From Subtercola boreus (GTDB lineage: Bacteria > Actinomycetota > Actinomycetes > Actinomycetales > Microbacteriaceae), in contig NZ_NBXD01000024.1 in the NCBI RefSeq assembly GCF_003399645.1, positions 124,001-188,000 of the forward strand: 64,000 bases of DNA, written 5' to 3'. Under the pieces are notes generated by a model, which saw nothing but the letters and a program-made list of their open reading frames with translations, searched no databases and was not told the DNA's origin. The translations under genes and the position numbers were made by a program. How positions within the stretch are numbered: position 1 is the stretch's first letter; the number at the start of each line of letters is the position of its first letter. Positions 27,268-35,875 of this stretch are shown here, one piece after another.

Positions 27268-28158
27268 CTAGAGCGCCGCGTACACCTCGCGGAGCAGCGC
27301 GGCGGTCTCGCTCGGCGTCTTGCCGACCTTGACGCCCGCGGCCTCGAGCGCCAGCTTCTTGCCGTCGGCCGTTCCGGCACCCGACGAGACGATGGCGCCG
27401 GCGTGGCCCATCGTCTTGCCCTCGGGAGCGGTGAAGCCGGCGACGTAGCCGACGACGGGCTTCGTCACGTGCGCCTTGATGTAGTCGGCCGCGCGCTCTT
27501 CGGCGTCGCCGCCGATCTCGCCGATCATGACGATCGCCTTGGTGTCGGGGTCGGCCTCGAACGCCTCGAGCGCATCGATGTGCGTCGTGCCGATGATGGG
27601 GTCGCCGCCGATGCCGATCGCGGTCGAGAAACCGAGATCCCGCAGCTCGTACATCATCTGGTACGTCAGCGTGCCCGACTTCGAGACCAGGCCGATCGGG
27701 CCCTTGCCGGTGATCGTGGCGGGCGTGATGCCGACGAGCGACTCGCCCGGTGTGATGATGCCGGGGCAGTTCGGGCCGATGATGCGGGTCTTGCCGCCTT
27801 TGGCCTTCGCGGTCGCCCAGAACTCGGCAGAATCCTGGATCGGGATGCCCTCGGTGATCACGACGACAAGCGGGATCTCTGCTTCGACGGCTTCGAGCAC
27901 TGCGTCCTTGGCGAACGCCGGCGGAACGAAGACGATCGAGACATCCGCGCCGGTCTCGGCGATGGCCTCGGCGACCGTGCCGAACACGGGCAGTGAGACG
28001 CCGCCGTCGTGCTCGACCGTGGTGCCGGCCTTGCGCGCGTTCACGCCGCCGACGATCTTCGTGCCGGCCTTCAGCATGAGGGCGGTGTGCTTGGTGCCCT
28101 CACCGCCGGTGATGCCCTGCACGATGACCTTGGAGTCTTTGTTGAGGAAGATCGACAT
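27268..28158 (-). CDS. sucD: Succinyl-CoA synthetase, alpha subunit
   Basis: 296 aa; forms the TCA-cycle ligase with SucC. CoA-binding Rossmann start [20 protein letters not shown], nucleotide/CoA segments [13 protein letters not shown] and [33 protein letters not shown], and the phosphorylated active-site His in [20 protein letters not shown]. It lies 16 nt after sucC, clearly one operon, and ends at a terminator hairpin. Confidence 0.97.
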   Translation of the reverse strand: MSIFLNKDSKVIVQGITGGEGTKHTALMLKAGTKIVGGVNARKAGTTVEHDGGVSLPVFGTVAEAIAETGADVSIVFVPPAFAKDAVLEAVEAEIPLVVVITEGIPIQDSAEFWATAKAKGGKTRIIGPNCPGIITPGESLVGITPATITGKGPIGLVSKSGTLTYQMMYELRDLGFSTAIGIGGDPIIGTTHIDALEAFEADPDTKAIVMIGEIGGDAEERAADYIKAHVTKPVVGYVAGFTAPEGKTMGHAGAIVSSGAGTADGKKLALEAAGVKVGKTPSETAALLREVYAAL

Positions 28159-28174
28159 TCTTGTTCTGTTCCCT

Positions 28175-29338
28175 TTACTTCGAAGCCAGTTCGGCGGCCT
28201 TGGCGGCGCCTTCGTCCATGGTGTCTGCGAGCGAGACGAGCGGGTTGGCTGCGTCGCGGAGGATCTGGCGACCCTCCTCGACCTTGTTGCCGTCGAGACG
28301 CACGACGAGGGGTTTCGTGGCGGCGCCGCCCAGGATCTCGAGCGCCTTCACGATGCCGTTGGCCACGGCGTCGCATGCGGTGATGCCGCCGAAGACGTTG
28401 ACGAACACGCTCTTGACCTGCGGGTCGCCGAGGATCACGTCGAGGCCGTTGGCCATCACCTCAGCGGATGCTCCGCCACCGATGTCCAGGAAGTTGGCCG
28501 GCTTCACACCCGAGAAGTTCTCGCCCGCGTAGCTGACGACATCGAGCGTCGACATGACGAGTCCGGCACCGTTTCCGATGACACCGACTTCGCCGTCGAG
28601 CTTGACGTAGTTCAGACCGAGCTTCTTGGCCTTCGCCTCGAGGGGGTCTTCGGCATCCTGGTCGACCAGCGCTTCGTGGTTCGGGTGGCGGAAGTCGGCG
28701 TTCTCGTCGAGCGAGACCTTGCCGTCGAGGGCCACGATGTCGCCCTCCTCGGTGAGCACGAGCGGGTTGACCTCGACCAGCGTCGCATCCTCGCCCTTGT
28801 AGACCTCGTAGAGCTTCACGAAGACCGGCGCGACCCTGTCGACGAGATCGGCCGGGAACTTGGCGGCGATCGCGATCTCGGTGGCCTTCGCGAGGTCGAC
28901 GCCCTGCAGCGGGTCGACCTCGATGCGGGCGAGGGCCTCGGGGCGCTCGACAGCGAGCTCCTCGATCTCCATGCCGCCCTCGAAGCTCGAAAGGCTGAGG
29001 TAGCTGCGGTTGGCGCGGTCGAGCAGTACAGAGAAGTAGTACTCGCTCGCGATACGGGCGCCGCCGGCGACCATCACGCGCTTGACGGTGTGGCCCTTGA
29101 TGTCGAGACCGAGGATCGACTTCGCGGCCTCTTCGGCCTCGTCGGGATTCTTTGCGACCTTGACGCCGCCGGCCTTTCCGCGCCCACCGACCTTGACCTG
29201 GGCCTTGACGACGGTCACGCCGCCGAGCTTCTCGGCCGCGGCGCGCACCTCTTCAGGGGCGTCGGCGATGATGCCCGGGAGAACCGGGACTCCATAGCTC
29301 TCGAAGAGGTCTCGAGCCTGATATTCAAATAGGTCCAC
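28175..29338 (-). CDS. sucC: Succinyl-CoA synthetase, beta subunit
   Basis: 387 aa, ATP-grasp N-terminal domain ([40 protein letters not shown] nucleotide-binding region) and C-terminal ligase domain ([20 protein letters not shown]). Makes succinate plus ATP/GTP from succinyl-CoA with SucD. It starts with GTG. The 217-bp gap up to the divergent surface-protein gene holds its promoter; no unambiguous -35/-10 pair was found. Confidence 0.97.
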   Translation of the reverse strand: MDLFEYQARDLFESYGVPVLPGIIADAPEEVRAAAEKLGGVTVVKAQVKVGGRGKAGGVKVAKNPDEAEEAAKSILGLDIKGHTVKRVMVAGGARIASEYYFSVLLDRANRSYLSLSSFEGGMEIEELAVERPEALARIEVDPLQGVDLAKATEIAIAAKFPADLVDRVAPVFVKLYEVYKGEDATLVEVNPLVLTEEGDIVALDGKVSLDENADFRHPNHEALVDQDAEDPLEAKAKKLGLNYVKLDGEVGVIGNGAGLVMSTLDVVSYAGENFSGVKPANFLDIGGGASAEVMANGLDVILGDPQVKSVFVNVFGGITACDAVANGIVKALEILGGAATKPLVVRLDGNKVEEGRQILRDAANPLVSLADTMDEGAAKAAELASK

Positions 29339-29555
29339 GCTTGCTCATCCCATCAGCATGCGCAGCCCTCGCCACGCACGCGTTGCCTGGTTTCTGTCGA
29401 AAACGATAGCCAGACGCCCGCTCATTGTGTCTTGAGATCGAGACATCTGGACCGCCTCAAAGCCTACCCCTCCACAAGGCCGCGGTTTCGCGAACTCTCC
29501 ACAGTTCGGCTCGACGGCCCCGCCGCGCCTCGCCGACCGCGGCAGTCTTGCCCGC

Positions 29556-31304
29556 ATGAAACGTCTGAACACATCCCTCGCCCCGGCCGTCTCGGCCCTC
29601 CTCGCCGCACTGCTCGCCGCCCTCCTCACCGGCCTGCTCGCAGCTGTCAGCGTGCTGCTCGTCGCCTCCGCCGCGAGCGCCCTTCCCGTGGTCGGCCACG
29701 GCTACGGCCACACCTGGCGCAACGACGGCCGGTCGTGGCTCGGGTCGCACCGGCTCTCCGACGGCAACCTCGGCCTCTGCCTGCAGGTGCAGTTCGCCCC
29801 ACCCGAGGGCGCCGACGCGCAGTACCAGCTCGGCACCAATCTCGGCTGGGTCTCTGCAGACGACGCAGCCCGTCTCGCCTACATCGGTCGATGGTGGGCA
29901 TCGGCGGCCGACAACAACATGGCCGCGTCGGCGCAGCTGGCAACGTGGGGCATCACGGGCCTCGGGTCTCACGACATGGGCTGGTACGCCCAGCGGGCCA
30001 ATGACTCCGACAGGGTCGTCCTGGCCCGGGCCGTCACCATGCGGGAGACGATGGATGCTCCCGCCGGGGCATCCCGTGGCGTGACCGCCAAGCTCACCCT
30101 CGCCGTGCCGGGCGCCGCTGCGGGCACCGTGCGGAGCGACCTCGTGGTCGACTACCTGGGCGGCGGTCCGGCCAAGCTCCCGTCGGGCAGGCACACGGGA
30201 ACCCTGACGCTGAAGGGCGCCGCCTTCGCCGACGGCTCCACCGTGCAGGGGGTACAGAACGGGCAGACGCTTGCCATCACTCCGGCCGATGGAACGGCTC
30301 TCAGCGATGTGACGGCCGACGTCGTGTACACCGACCTGCCCTACGGCACTGCGTTCTACGTCGCGAAGGCGCCCACGGGCATCCAGAGCCTGCTCGTTCC
30401 TCCGCCGGGCGGAATCGCCGCACAGGCACACGCGCACGGTGGTGACATCTCGCCGCTACCTTTCGCACCGGCTGTTCAGACCGAGACGAGTGCGGCCGAG
30501 ACGGAGGTGGGGGCCCACCTGTTCGACGCGCTGGAACTCAAGCTGGCGGTGAAGCCCCGGTTCACCGGGGAGAGGGATGCTGCGGATGCACCGGGCGACT
30601 CGGGTGACCCCGGCGACTCGGATGTTCCGGGCGACGGTGACGCCGTCGGCGACAGCACCGCAGCTCTCGTTCCGCCGACGACCCTGTCGGAATGGGGCGT
30701 CTACCGTGACGGGGAGGGCGCGCTGCAGCCGGTGCCCGTGACCATCAGGAGCACACTCTGGGGGCCGTTCGCCTCACCGCCCGCGCGGCAGGCCGACATC
30801 CCGCTGGGCTCGAAGGCCGTCTGCCGGGTCTCGGTCGTCGCCGAGAACGGTCCCGGCCCCTACAGAACCCCCGACTGCACTCTCCCCGCCGAGGGTTACT
30901 ACGTGTGGACGGACACGATCGACCCGGCAGACACTCCGGTCAGCCAGGGCGGAGACCGTATCACCGCATGGTCATCGCCCTTCGGAGTCGCCGAGGAGGT
31001 GACTCTCGCGGTCACTCCGCCTCCGCCACCCGTCGTTCCCGCGACTCCCCCGCCGACCCCGCCCGCGACTCCCCCGACGGCGCCGCCCGTCGCTCCGCCG
31101 ACATCGCCGCCCGCGACGCCTCCGACGCCGGAGACCCCCCGCACGATGTCGGCCACGCCCGCCGCGACCGCGTCACTCGCTTCGACCGGTCGTGACTCCG
31201 ACACCATCACTCCGTGGCTTGCGGCAGCCTCGGGCATCGTGGCGCTGGGGTCGGCGTCCTTCGCGCTGGCCGCACAGCAGCGGGCTCGCAGGCGCCGCAC
31301 CTAG
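29556..31304 (+). CDS. Secreted cell-wall protein with LASTG sorting signal
   Basis: 582 aa. Signal peptide (MKRLNTSLAPAV, a long hydrophobic stretch, ASALP cut region near residue 43). A globular secreted region (about 45-470) begins VVGHGYGHTWRNDGRSWLGS and includes a Thr/Ala-rich all-beta stretch. A Pro/Thr-rich wall-spanning segment lies at about 488-535. The C-terminus reads LASTG, a hydrophobic helix (ITPWLAAASGIVALGSASFA) and RARRRRT. The pentapeptide fits the LAxTG motif of class E sortases of high-GC actinobacteria, so covalent anchoring is likely. No sortase gene is in the window. Function of the exposed part unknown. Confidence 0.82.
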   Translation: MKRLNTSLAPAVSALLAALLAALLTGLLAAVSVLLVASAASALPVVGHGYGHTWRNDGRSWLGSHRLSDGNLGLCLQVQFAPPEGADAQYQLGTNLGWVSADDAARLAYIGRWWASAADNNMAASAQLATWGITGLGSHDMGWYAQRANDSDRVVLARAVTMRETMDAPAGASRGVTAKLTLAVPGAAAGTVRSDLVVDYLGGGPAKLPSGRHTGTLTLKGAAFADGSTVQGVQNGQTLAITPADGTALSDVTADVVYTDLPYGTAFYVAKAPTGIQSLLVPPPGGIAAQAHAHGGDISPLPFAPAVQTETSAAETEVGAHLFDALELKLAVKPRFTGERDAADAPGDSGDPGDSDVPGDGDAVGDSTAALVPPTTLSEWGVYRDGEGALQPVPVTIRSTLWGPFASPPARQADIPLGSKAVCRVSVVAENGPGPYRTPDCTLPAEGYYVWTDTIDPADTPVSQGGDRITAWSSPFGVAEEVTLAVTPPPPPVVPATPPPTPPATPPTAPPVAPPTSPPATPPTPETPRTMSATPAATASLASTGRDSDTITPWLAAASGIVALGSASFALAAQQRARRRRT

Positions 31305-31314
31305 GCTGGGCGGC

Positions 31315-32184
31315 ATGAGAGCTCGAAGCGACAGCGTGTTCACGAGCCTCGCAGCCGAAGCCGTGCTGCTCGCTGGTGGGGGGCGGGCGATCCTGCTGCA
31401 GATCGCCGACGCCGAGGTCGGCTACGGGGTTGCCGCCCACAGCGACTTCGCGAACCGCCCGCTTGAGCGCCTGGCGAACACGGTGACGTACGCCTACGCC
31501 ACCGTGTTCGCCTCCCCCGAAGAACTCGCCCGAGTGGTCTCCCGCGTGAACCACGCCCACGCCCCCGTCGTCAGCTCGCCGCACGAACACGACGAATACC
31601 ACCGCGCCTCGAACGCTGACGAACGCGAGGCAGATGGCGGCGAGCGGGGGGTGGGCGGGCACCCCACCGTGCACTACAACGCATTCGACCGGAGGGCGCA
31701 GCTCTGGGTGGCGGCAACGCTGTACCAGACGGCGCTGACCGTCTACGAGAAGACGTTCGGGCCCCTGGAGCCTGACGACGCCGAGGAGGTGTACCAGCGG
31801 TACGGGGTTCTCGGCTCCGCGCTGCAGATGCCGGCGGAGCTCTGGCCCGCTGACCGTGCGGCATTCCGCGAGTACTGGAACACCGCCGTGGCCGACCTCC
31901 GAGTCACCGACCCGGCCAGGCGGGTCGCGCACGATCTGCTGCACCCGAGAACGGCTCCGCTCTGGCTCAGGGCGGTGATGCCCGTCGTGCGTCTCGTCAC
32001 AACCGGGTTGCTCAGTCCTGAGCTCCGCCGAGCATTCGTGCTGCCGTGGAGCACCGGCTCGCAACGCCGCTTCGACCGCCTGTTCCGCGTGCTGGCGGTC
32101 GTGTACCCCCGGCTGCCACTCGCCGTTCGCCGCCTCCCCCGCGACCGCTACATGCGGGCACTGCGCGCCTCCCTCCAGGACTGA
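31315..32184 (+). CDS. Oxygenase MpaB-like (DUF2236) family protein
   Basis: 289 aa. It contains the family features SDFANRPLERLANTVTYAYA near residue 45, a His-rich loop (VNHAHAPVVSSPHEHDEYHR), HPTVHYNAFDRRAQLWVAAT, and EYWNTAVADLRVTDPARRVA. DUF2236 includes MpaB and latex-clearing-protein-like heme proteins; whether this one binds heme is not known, but the His residues in the VNHAHAP and ALWVAAT regions are candidates. It follows the surface protein by 10 bp on the same strand, so the two may be co-expressed. Confidence 0.8.
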   Translation: MRARSDSVFTSLAAEAVLLAGGGRAILLQIADAEVGYGVAAHSDFANRPLERLANTVTYAYATVFASPEELARVVSRVNHAHAPVVSSPHEHDEYHRASNADEREADGGERGVGGHPTVHYNAFDRRAQLWVAATLYQTALTVYEKTFGPLEPDDAEEVYQRYGVLGSALQMPAELWPADRAAFREYWNTAVADLRVTDPARRVAHDLLHPRTAPLWLRAVMPVVRLVTTGLLSPELRRAFVLPWSTGSQRRFDRLFRVLAVVYPRLPLAVRRLPRDRYMRALRASLQD

Positions 32185-32221
32185 CGCCCCACGAGCCCAC
32201 GCCGGGCGGGTGGGGGTGACC

Positions 32222-32244
32222 GCCGGGCCGCGCTAGCGCCCGGC
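32222..32244. terminator. Hairpin between convergent MpaB-like gene and pcrA
   Basis: Stem GCCGGGC/GCCCGGC (7 bp), loop of 9 nt. It lies in the 63-bp gap between the two convergent stops and could terminate either transcript. No T-run. Confidence 0.5.
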
Positions 32245-32247
32245 AGC

Positions 32248-34719
32248 TCAGAGCTTTTCGATGGGGGCGATCTTAATCAGCAGCTTCTTGGCGCCCGCGG
32301 CGTCGAACTGCACGTGCGCCACCCGTTTCGTTCCCGCGCCGGTGACGGCACTGACAAGACCCTCGCCGAAGTCGACGTGCCGGATGCGGTCGCCCGCCTC
32401 CAGCTCGAGGTCGCCGTTGTCGCGCACCTGTGCCGTGACGCGGTTCGGCCATTCCGCCTTCGGGCGAAAACCCGAACCCGAACCGCCAGAGCCGGAACCC
32501 GCGGCGTCCGCGTCGCGGAACGACAGCGAATCGCTCGACCGCACCGCACTGCGGTTGCCGAACCCACCACCACTGGGCCGCGACGCGTTAAGCGCGCGCG
32601 GCTGGGTTCCCCCGCGCGATGTCGCCATGCCCGGCGACTGCCGCCAGTCGATGAGCTCCGCCGGAATCTCCTGCAGGTACCGGCTCGGCATCGCCACGGC
32701 CGTCTCGCCGTACTGCGCACGGGTCATCGCCAGCGAAAGGTACAGCCTCTTCCGCGCCCGGGTGATCCCCACGTAGAACAGCCGACGCTCCTCGGCCGGA
32801 CCACCCGGCTCCGAAGCCGACATACGGTGCGGCAGCAGGTCTTCTTCGACACCGGTCAGGAAGACCGCCTCGTACTCCAGCCCCTTCGCCGTGTGCAGTG
32901 TCATCAGCGACACCGTTCCACTCGTGTCGTCGAGTTCGTCTGCTGCGGCAACCAGCGATACCTCCGTCAGGAAGTCGACGAGGGTGCCCTCCGGGTTGTT
33001 CTTCTGGAACTCCCGCGTCACCGCCACGAGCTCCTCCACGTTCTCGGCCCGCGCCTCGTCTTGTGGGTCACGCCCCGCGCGGAGGGCCGTGACATAACCG
33101 CTCCGGTCGAGCAACAGCGTCAGCACCTCAGCGACCGAAGCGACCGCACCCTCCTCACTCAGCTCGGCATCGAGCATCCCGGTCGCCTCGTCGAGCAGCC
33201 CTGCCAGGTCGACGATCGCCCCCGTCACCTTCGGCCCGAGGCCGAGTTCCCGCGCGCGGCGCATCGACTCGCGGTAGGTGATCTCGTTCGTGTCGGCGAA
33301 GACGCCGAGCGCCGTCTCGGTCGCCGGGCCGATTCCCCGCTTCGGAGTGTTCAGGATGCGACGGAGCGCCATGGCGTCGAAGGGGTTCGCCACCGCAATG
33401 AGGTAGGCCAGAACATCCTTGATCTCGGCGCGTTCGTAGAACCGGGTGCCACCGAGCACCCGGTAGGGAACCGCCGACCGGATCAGGATCTCCTCGAGCG
33501 CCCGGGTCTGGGCGTTCGTGCGGTAGAACACCGCAACATCTTTGTAGGGCGTGCCGGAGTCGTGCAGCTTCGACACCTCGTCGGCGACGAACTGCGCCTC
33601 ATCGTGGCCGCTGTACCCGGTGAACCCGACGATCTTCTCGCCGTTGCCGACGTCGGTCCAGAGCTTCTTGTCTTTGCGATCGAAGTTGTTCGAGATGACG
33701 GCGTTGGCGGCCGACAGGATGTTCTGGGTCGACCGGTAGTTCTGCTCGAGCAGAATCACCTTGGCCCCCGAGAAGTCGCGCTCGAACTCGACGATGTTGC
33801 GGATGTCGGCCCCGCGGAAGGCGTAGATCGACTGGTCGGAGTCGCCGACCACCGTGAGCGAGGCGCCCGGGAGCGAGGCCGTGCGCTCATCGAACCCCGG
33901 CTGCTCCTCCACCGGCAGGGTCAGCTCGCGGATGAGCGCGTACTGGGCGTGGTTCGTGTCCTGGTACTCGTCGACCAGAATGTGACGGAACCGCCTCCGG
34001 TAGGTTGCCGCGACATGCGGGAAGGCCCGAAAGAGGTAGACCGTCTGGCCGATGAGGTCGTCGAAGTCGAACGCGTTCGCGGCGCTGAGGCTGCGGGTGT
34101 AGTGCCGAAAGATCTCGACGAAGAGCCGCTCCTGCGGGTCGTCGAAGTTCGCCTGGCGCGCGTAGCTGTCGGCGTCGGCCAGCTCGTTCTTCAGCTTCGA
34201 GATCTTGCCGGCGACGCCGGACACCGTGAATCCGAAGGTGTCGGCCTGCAGCTCCTTGATGATGCGCTTGATCAGGGTGCGCGAATCGTGCGAGTCGTAG
34301 ATGGTGAAGGCCTTCGTGAACCCGAAGTTCTCGGCCTCGCGGCGGAGGATGCGCACGCACGCCGAGTGGAACGTCGAGATCCACATGCCGTCGGCCGTCT
34401 GCCCGAGCAGTGCTCCGACCCGCTCGCGCATCTCGGCCGCAGCCTTGTTGGTGAACGTGATGGCGAGAATCTGGCTCGGCCATGCCTCGCGGCTGTCGAT
34501 CAGGCTGGCGATGCGGCGCGTCAGCACACTCGTCTTTCCCGAACCCGCGCCCGCCACGATGAGCAGGGACGGTCCGCGGTACTCGACCGCCTCCTTCTGC
34601 TGCGGATTGAGACCGTCGAGCAGGGCGTCGTTGAACGACGAACCAGAGCGGGAGCCCCTGGAACCGTCGAGGATGAGGGGCACTGAAGAAGGGTTCGCCG
34701 GGCGTGAGGAGGGGGTCAT
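32248..34719 (-). CDS. pcrA: ATP-dependent DNA helicase UvrD/PcrA
   Basis: 823-aa superfamily 1A 3'-5' helicase for nucleotide excision repair and fork processing. Q motif LLDGLNPQQKEAVEYRGPSL; Walker A AGAGSGKT (56-63); motif Ia TFTNKAAAEMRERV; Walker B HILVDEYQDTNHAQYALI; motif III VGDSDQSIYAFRGAD; motif IV QNYRSTQNI; motif V VSLMTLHTAKGLEYEAVFLT; motif VI YVGITRARKRLYLS. The C-terminal 120 residues are a Gly/Ser-rich linker and a Tudor-like PcrA tail (GDRIRHVDFGEGLVSAVTGA). ATG at 34719; open frame upstream is not conserved in character. Divergent from the BI-1 gene, with 168 bp of promoter region between. Confidence 0.95.
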   Translation of the reverse strand: MTPSSRPANPSSVPLILDGSRGSRSGSSFNDALLDGLNPQQKEAVEYRGPSLLIVAGAGSGKTSVLTRRIASLIDSREAWPSQILAITFTNKAAAEMRERVGALLGQTADGMWISTFHSACVRILRREAENFGFTKAFTIYDSHDSRTLIKRIIKELQADTFGFTVSGVAGKISKLKNELADADSYARQANFDDPQERLFVEIFRHYTRSLSAANAFDFDDLIGQTVYLFRAFPHVAATYRRRFRHILVDEYQDTNHAQYALIRELTLPVEEQPGFDERTASLPGASLTVVGDSDQSIYAFRGADIRNIVEFERDFSGAKVILLEQNYRSTQNILSAANAVISNNFDRKDKKLWTDVGNGEKIVGFTGYSGHDEAQFVADEVSKLHDSGTPYKDVAVFYRTNAQTRALEEILIRSAVPYRVLGGTRFYERAEIKDVLAYLIAVANPFDAMALRRILNTPKRGIGPATETALGVFADTNEITYRESMRRARELGLGPKVTGAIVDLAGLLDEATGMLDAELSEEGAVASVAEVLTLLLDRSGYVTALRAGRDPQDEARAENVEELVAVTREFQKNNPEGTLVDFLTEVSLVAAADELDDTSGTVSLMTLHTAKGLEYEAVFLTGVEEDLLPHRMSASEPGGPAEERRLFYVGITRARKRLYLSLAMTRAQYGETAVAMPSRYLQEIPAELIDWRQSPGMATSRGGTQPRALNASRPSGGGFGNRSAVRSSDSLSFRDADAAGSGSGGSGSGFRPKAEWPNRVTAQVRDNGDLELEAGDRIRHVDFGEGLVSAVTGAGTKRVAHVQFDAAGAKKLLIKIAPIEKL

Positions 34720-34887
34720 ATCACCATCGAGTTTAGGCGAGACCCCCGACAACGGGGCCGGGGCGAGCCGGGCGGATGCCCGTAGTCGCCCTGAGAGAAC
34801 ATCCAGCGAAACCGAGGCAGGAGCCGCTAGATTTATGCGAAGCATCACCTTTTGCTCCCACACGAGCGACACATGAACGAGGAAACC

Positions 34888-35697
34888 ATGGCATCGAACA
34901 ACCCCGCTTTCTCGCGGATTCCTGTCTTCAACGGAAAGGGCCTCGACAAGCAGTCGGCCCAGCAGGTGCCCACGCTGTCGGCCGACGGTCTGCAGCAGAT
35001 GTACGACGGCCCCACCGCGACAGCCGCCGACACCAACCGCATGAGCTACGACGACGTCATCATCAAGACCGGCGTGAGCTTCATCGTGCTGCTGGCGTTC
35101 GCGGTCGTCGGCTGGCAGGTGCCCGCTCTCATGGCTCCCGCGGCCATCGTCGGCTTCGCCCTGGCTCTGGTCAACATCTTCAAGCGCACCCCGTCGGCGC
35201 CTCTCGTACTGCTCTACGCGGCGGCCGAGGGTCTCTTCATCGGTGCCATCTCGGGTGTCTTCGAGACCATCTACCCGGGTGTCGTCGTGCAGGCCGTCAT
35301 CGCGACGGTCTGTGTGTTCGCTGTCACCCTTGCGCTCTTCGCCAGCGGAAAGATCCGCGCGTCGAGGCGGGCCACCAAGATCTTCCTGATCGCGATGGTG
35401 GGGTACATGCTGTTCTCGCTGGTCAACATCGTGCTGATGGTCACCGGCGTGCAGAGCACCGGTTTCGGTCTGAACAGCAACGTGCACATCCTCGGCATCC
35501 CGCTCGGCCTGATCATCGGCGTCTTCGTCACGATCCTCGCGGCGTACTCCCTGGTGCTCGACTTCGACCAGATCCAGCGCGGCGTGCGTGCCGGCGCTCC
35601 CCGCATCTACGGCTGGTCGGCGGCCTTCGGCCTCGTCGTCACCGTCGTCTGGCTGTATCTCGAACTGCTCCGCATGTTCGCCATCGCGCGCAACTAG
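34888..35697 (+). CDS. Bax inhibitor-1 / YccA family membrane protein
   Basis: 269 aa with a soluble N-terminal 55 residues (NPAFSRIPVFNGKG) and seven membrane helices. The end of the protein has the family charge pattern LVLDFDQIQRGVRAGAPRIYGW (conserved Asp residues of the pH-sensing di-aspartyl site, helix 7). Members are cation/Ca2+ leak channels or stress-related proteins (YetJ is the best studied). ATG preceded by GAGGAAACC. It is transcribed alone and ends before a 24-bp terminator stem. Confidence 0.9.
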   Translation: MASNNPAFSRIPVFNGKGLDKQSAQQVPTLSADGLQQMYDGPTATAADTNRMSYDDVIIKTGVSFIVLLAFAVVGWQVPALMAPAAIVGFALALVNIFKRTPSAPLVLLYAAAEGLFIGAISGVFETIYPGVVVQAVIATVCVFAVTLALFASGKIRASRRATKIFLIAMVGYMLFSLVNIVLMVTGVQSTGFGLNSNVHILGIPLGLIIGVFVTILAAYSLVLDFDQIQRGVRAGAPRIYGWSAAFGLVVTVVWLYLELLRMFAIARN

Positions 35698-35728
35698 CCC
35701 CGGGCGGCTCAGCCGCACCCTTCCACCG

Positions 35729-35779
35729 TACGCACACAGAGCGGGCCCGTCGCAACGACGGGCCCGCTCTGTGTGCGTA
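35729..35779. terminator. Very long perfect terminator hairpin (24-bp stem)
   Basis: Arms 35729-35752 and 35756-35779 are perfect reverse complements, with only a CAA loop. It starts 31 bp after the BI-1 gene and lies 96 bp past the end of the convergent ABC exporter, so it can stop both. The plus-strand 3' side continues TAAAGG, without a T-run. The rest of 35780-35875 shows no gene I can support. Confidence 0.85.
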
Positions 35780-35875
35780 AAGGAGGGTGGTTGCACCCGC
35801 TGGCCCTGGTACATCCTCACCGCCGCTCTGCACCTCTTCTACGCACAGGCCGCGGGCGCGGGCGCAGCCGCCGGA

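Noticed and set aside
29428-29446. Imperfect palindrome near TGTCTTGAGATCGAGACA upstream of sucC
   Set aside because: Only the outer five base pairs match well; too weak to call an operator.
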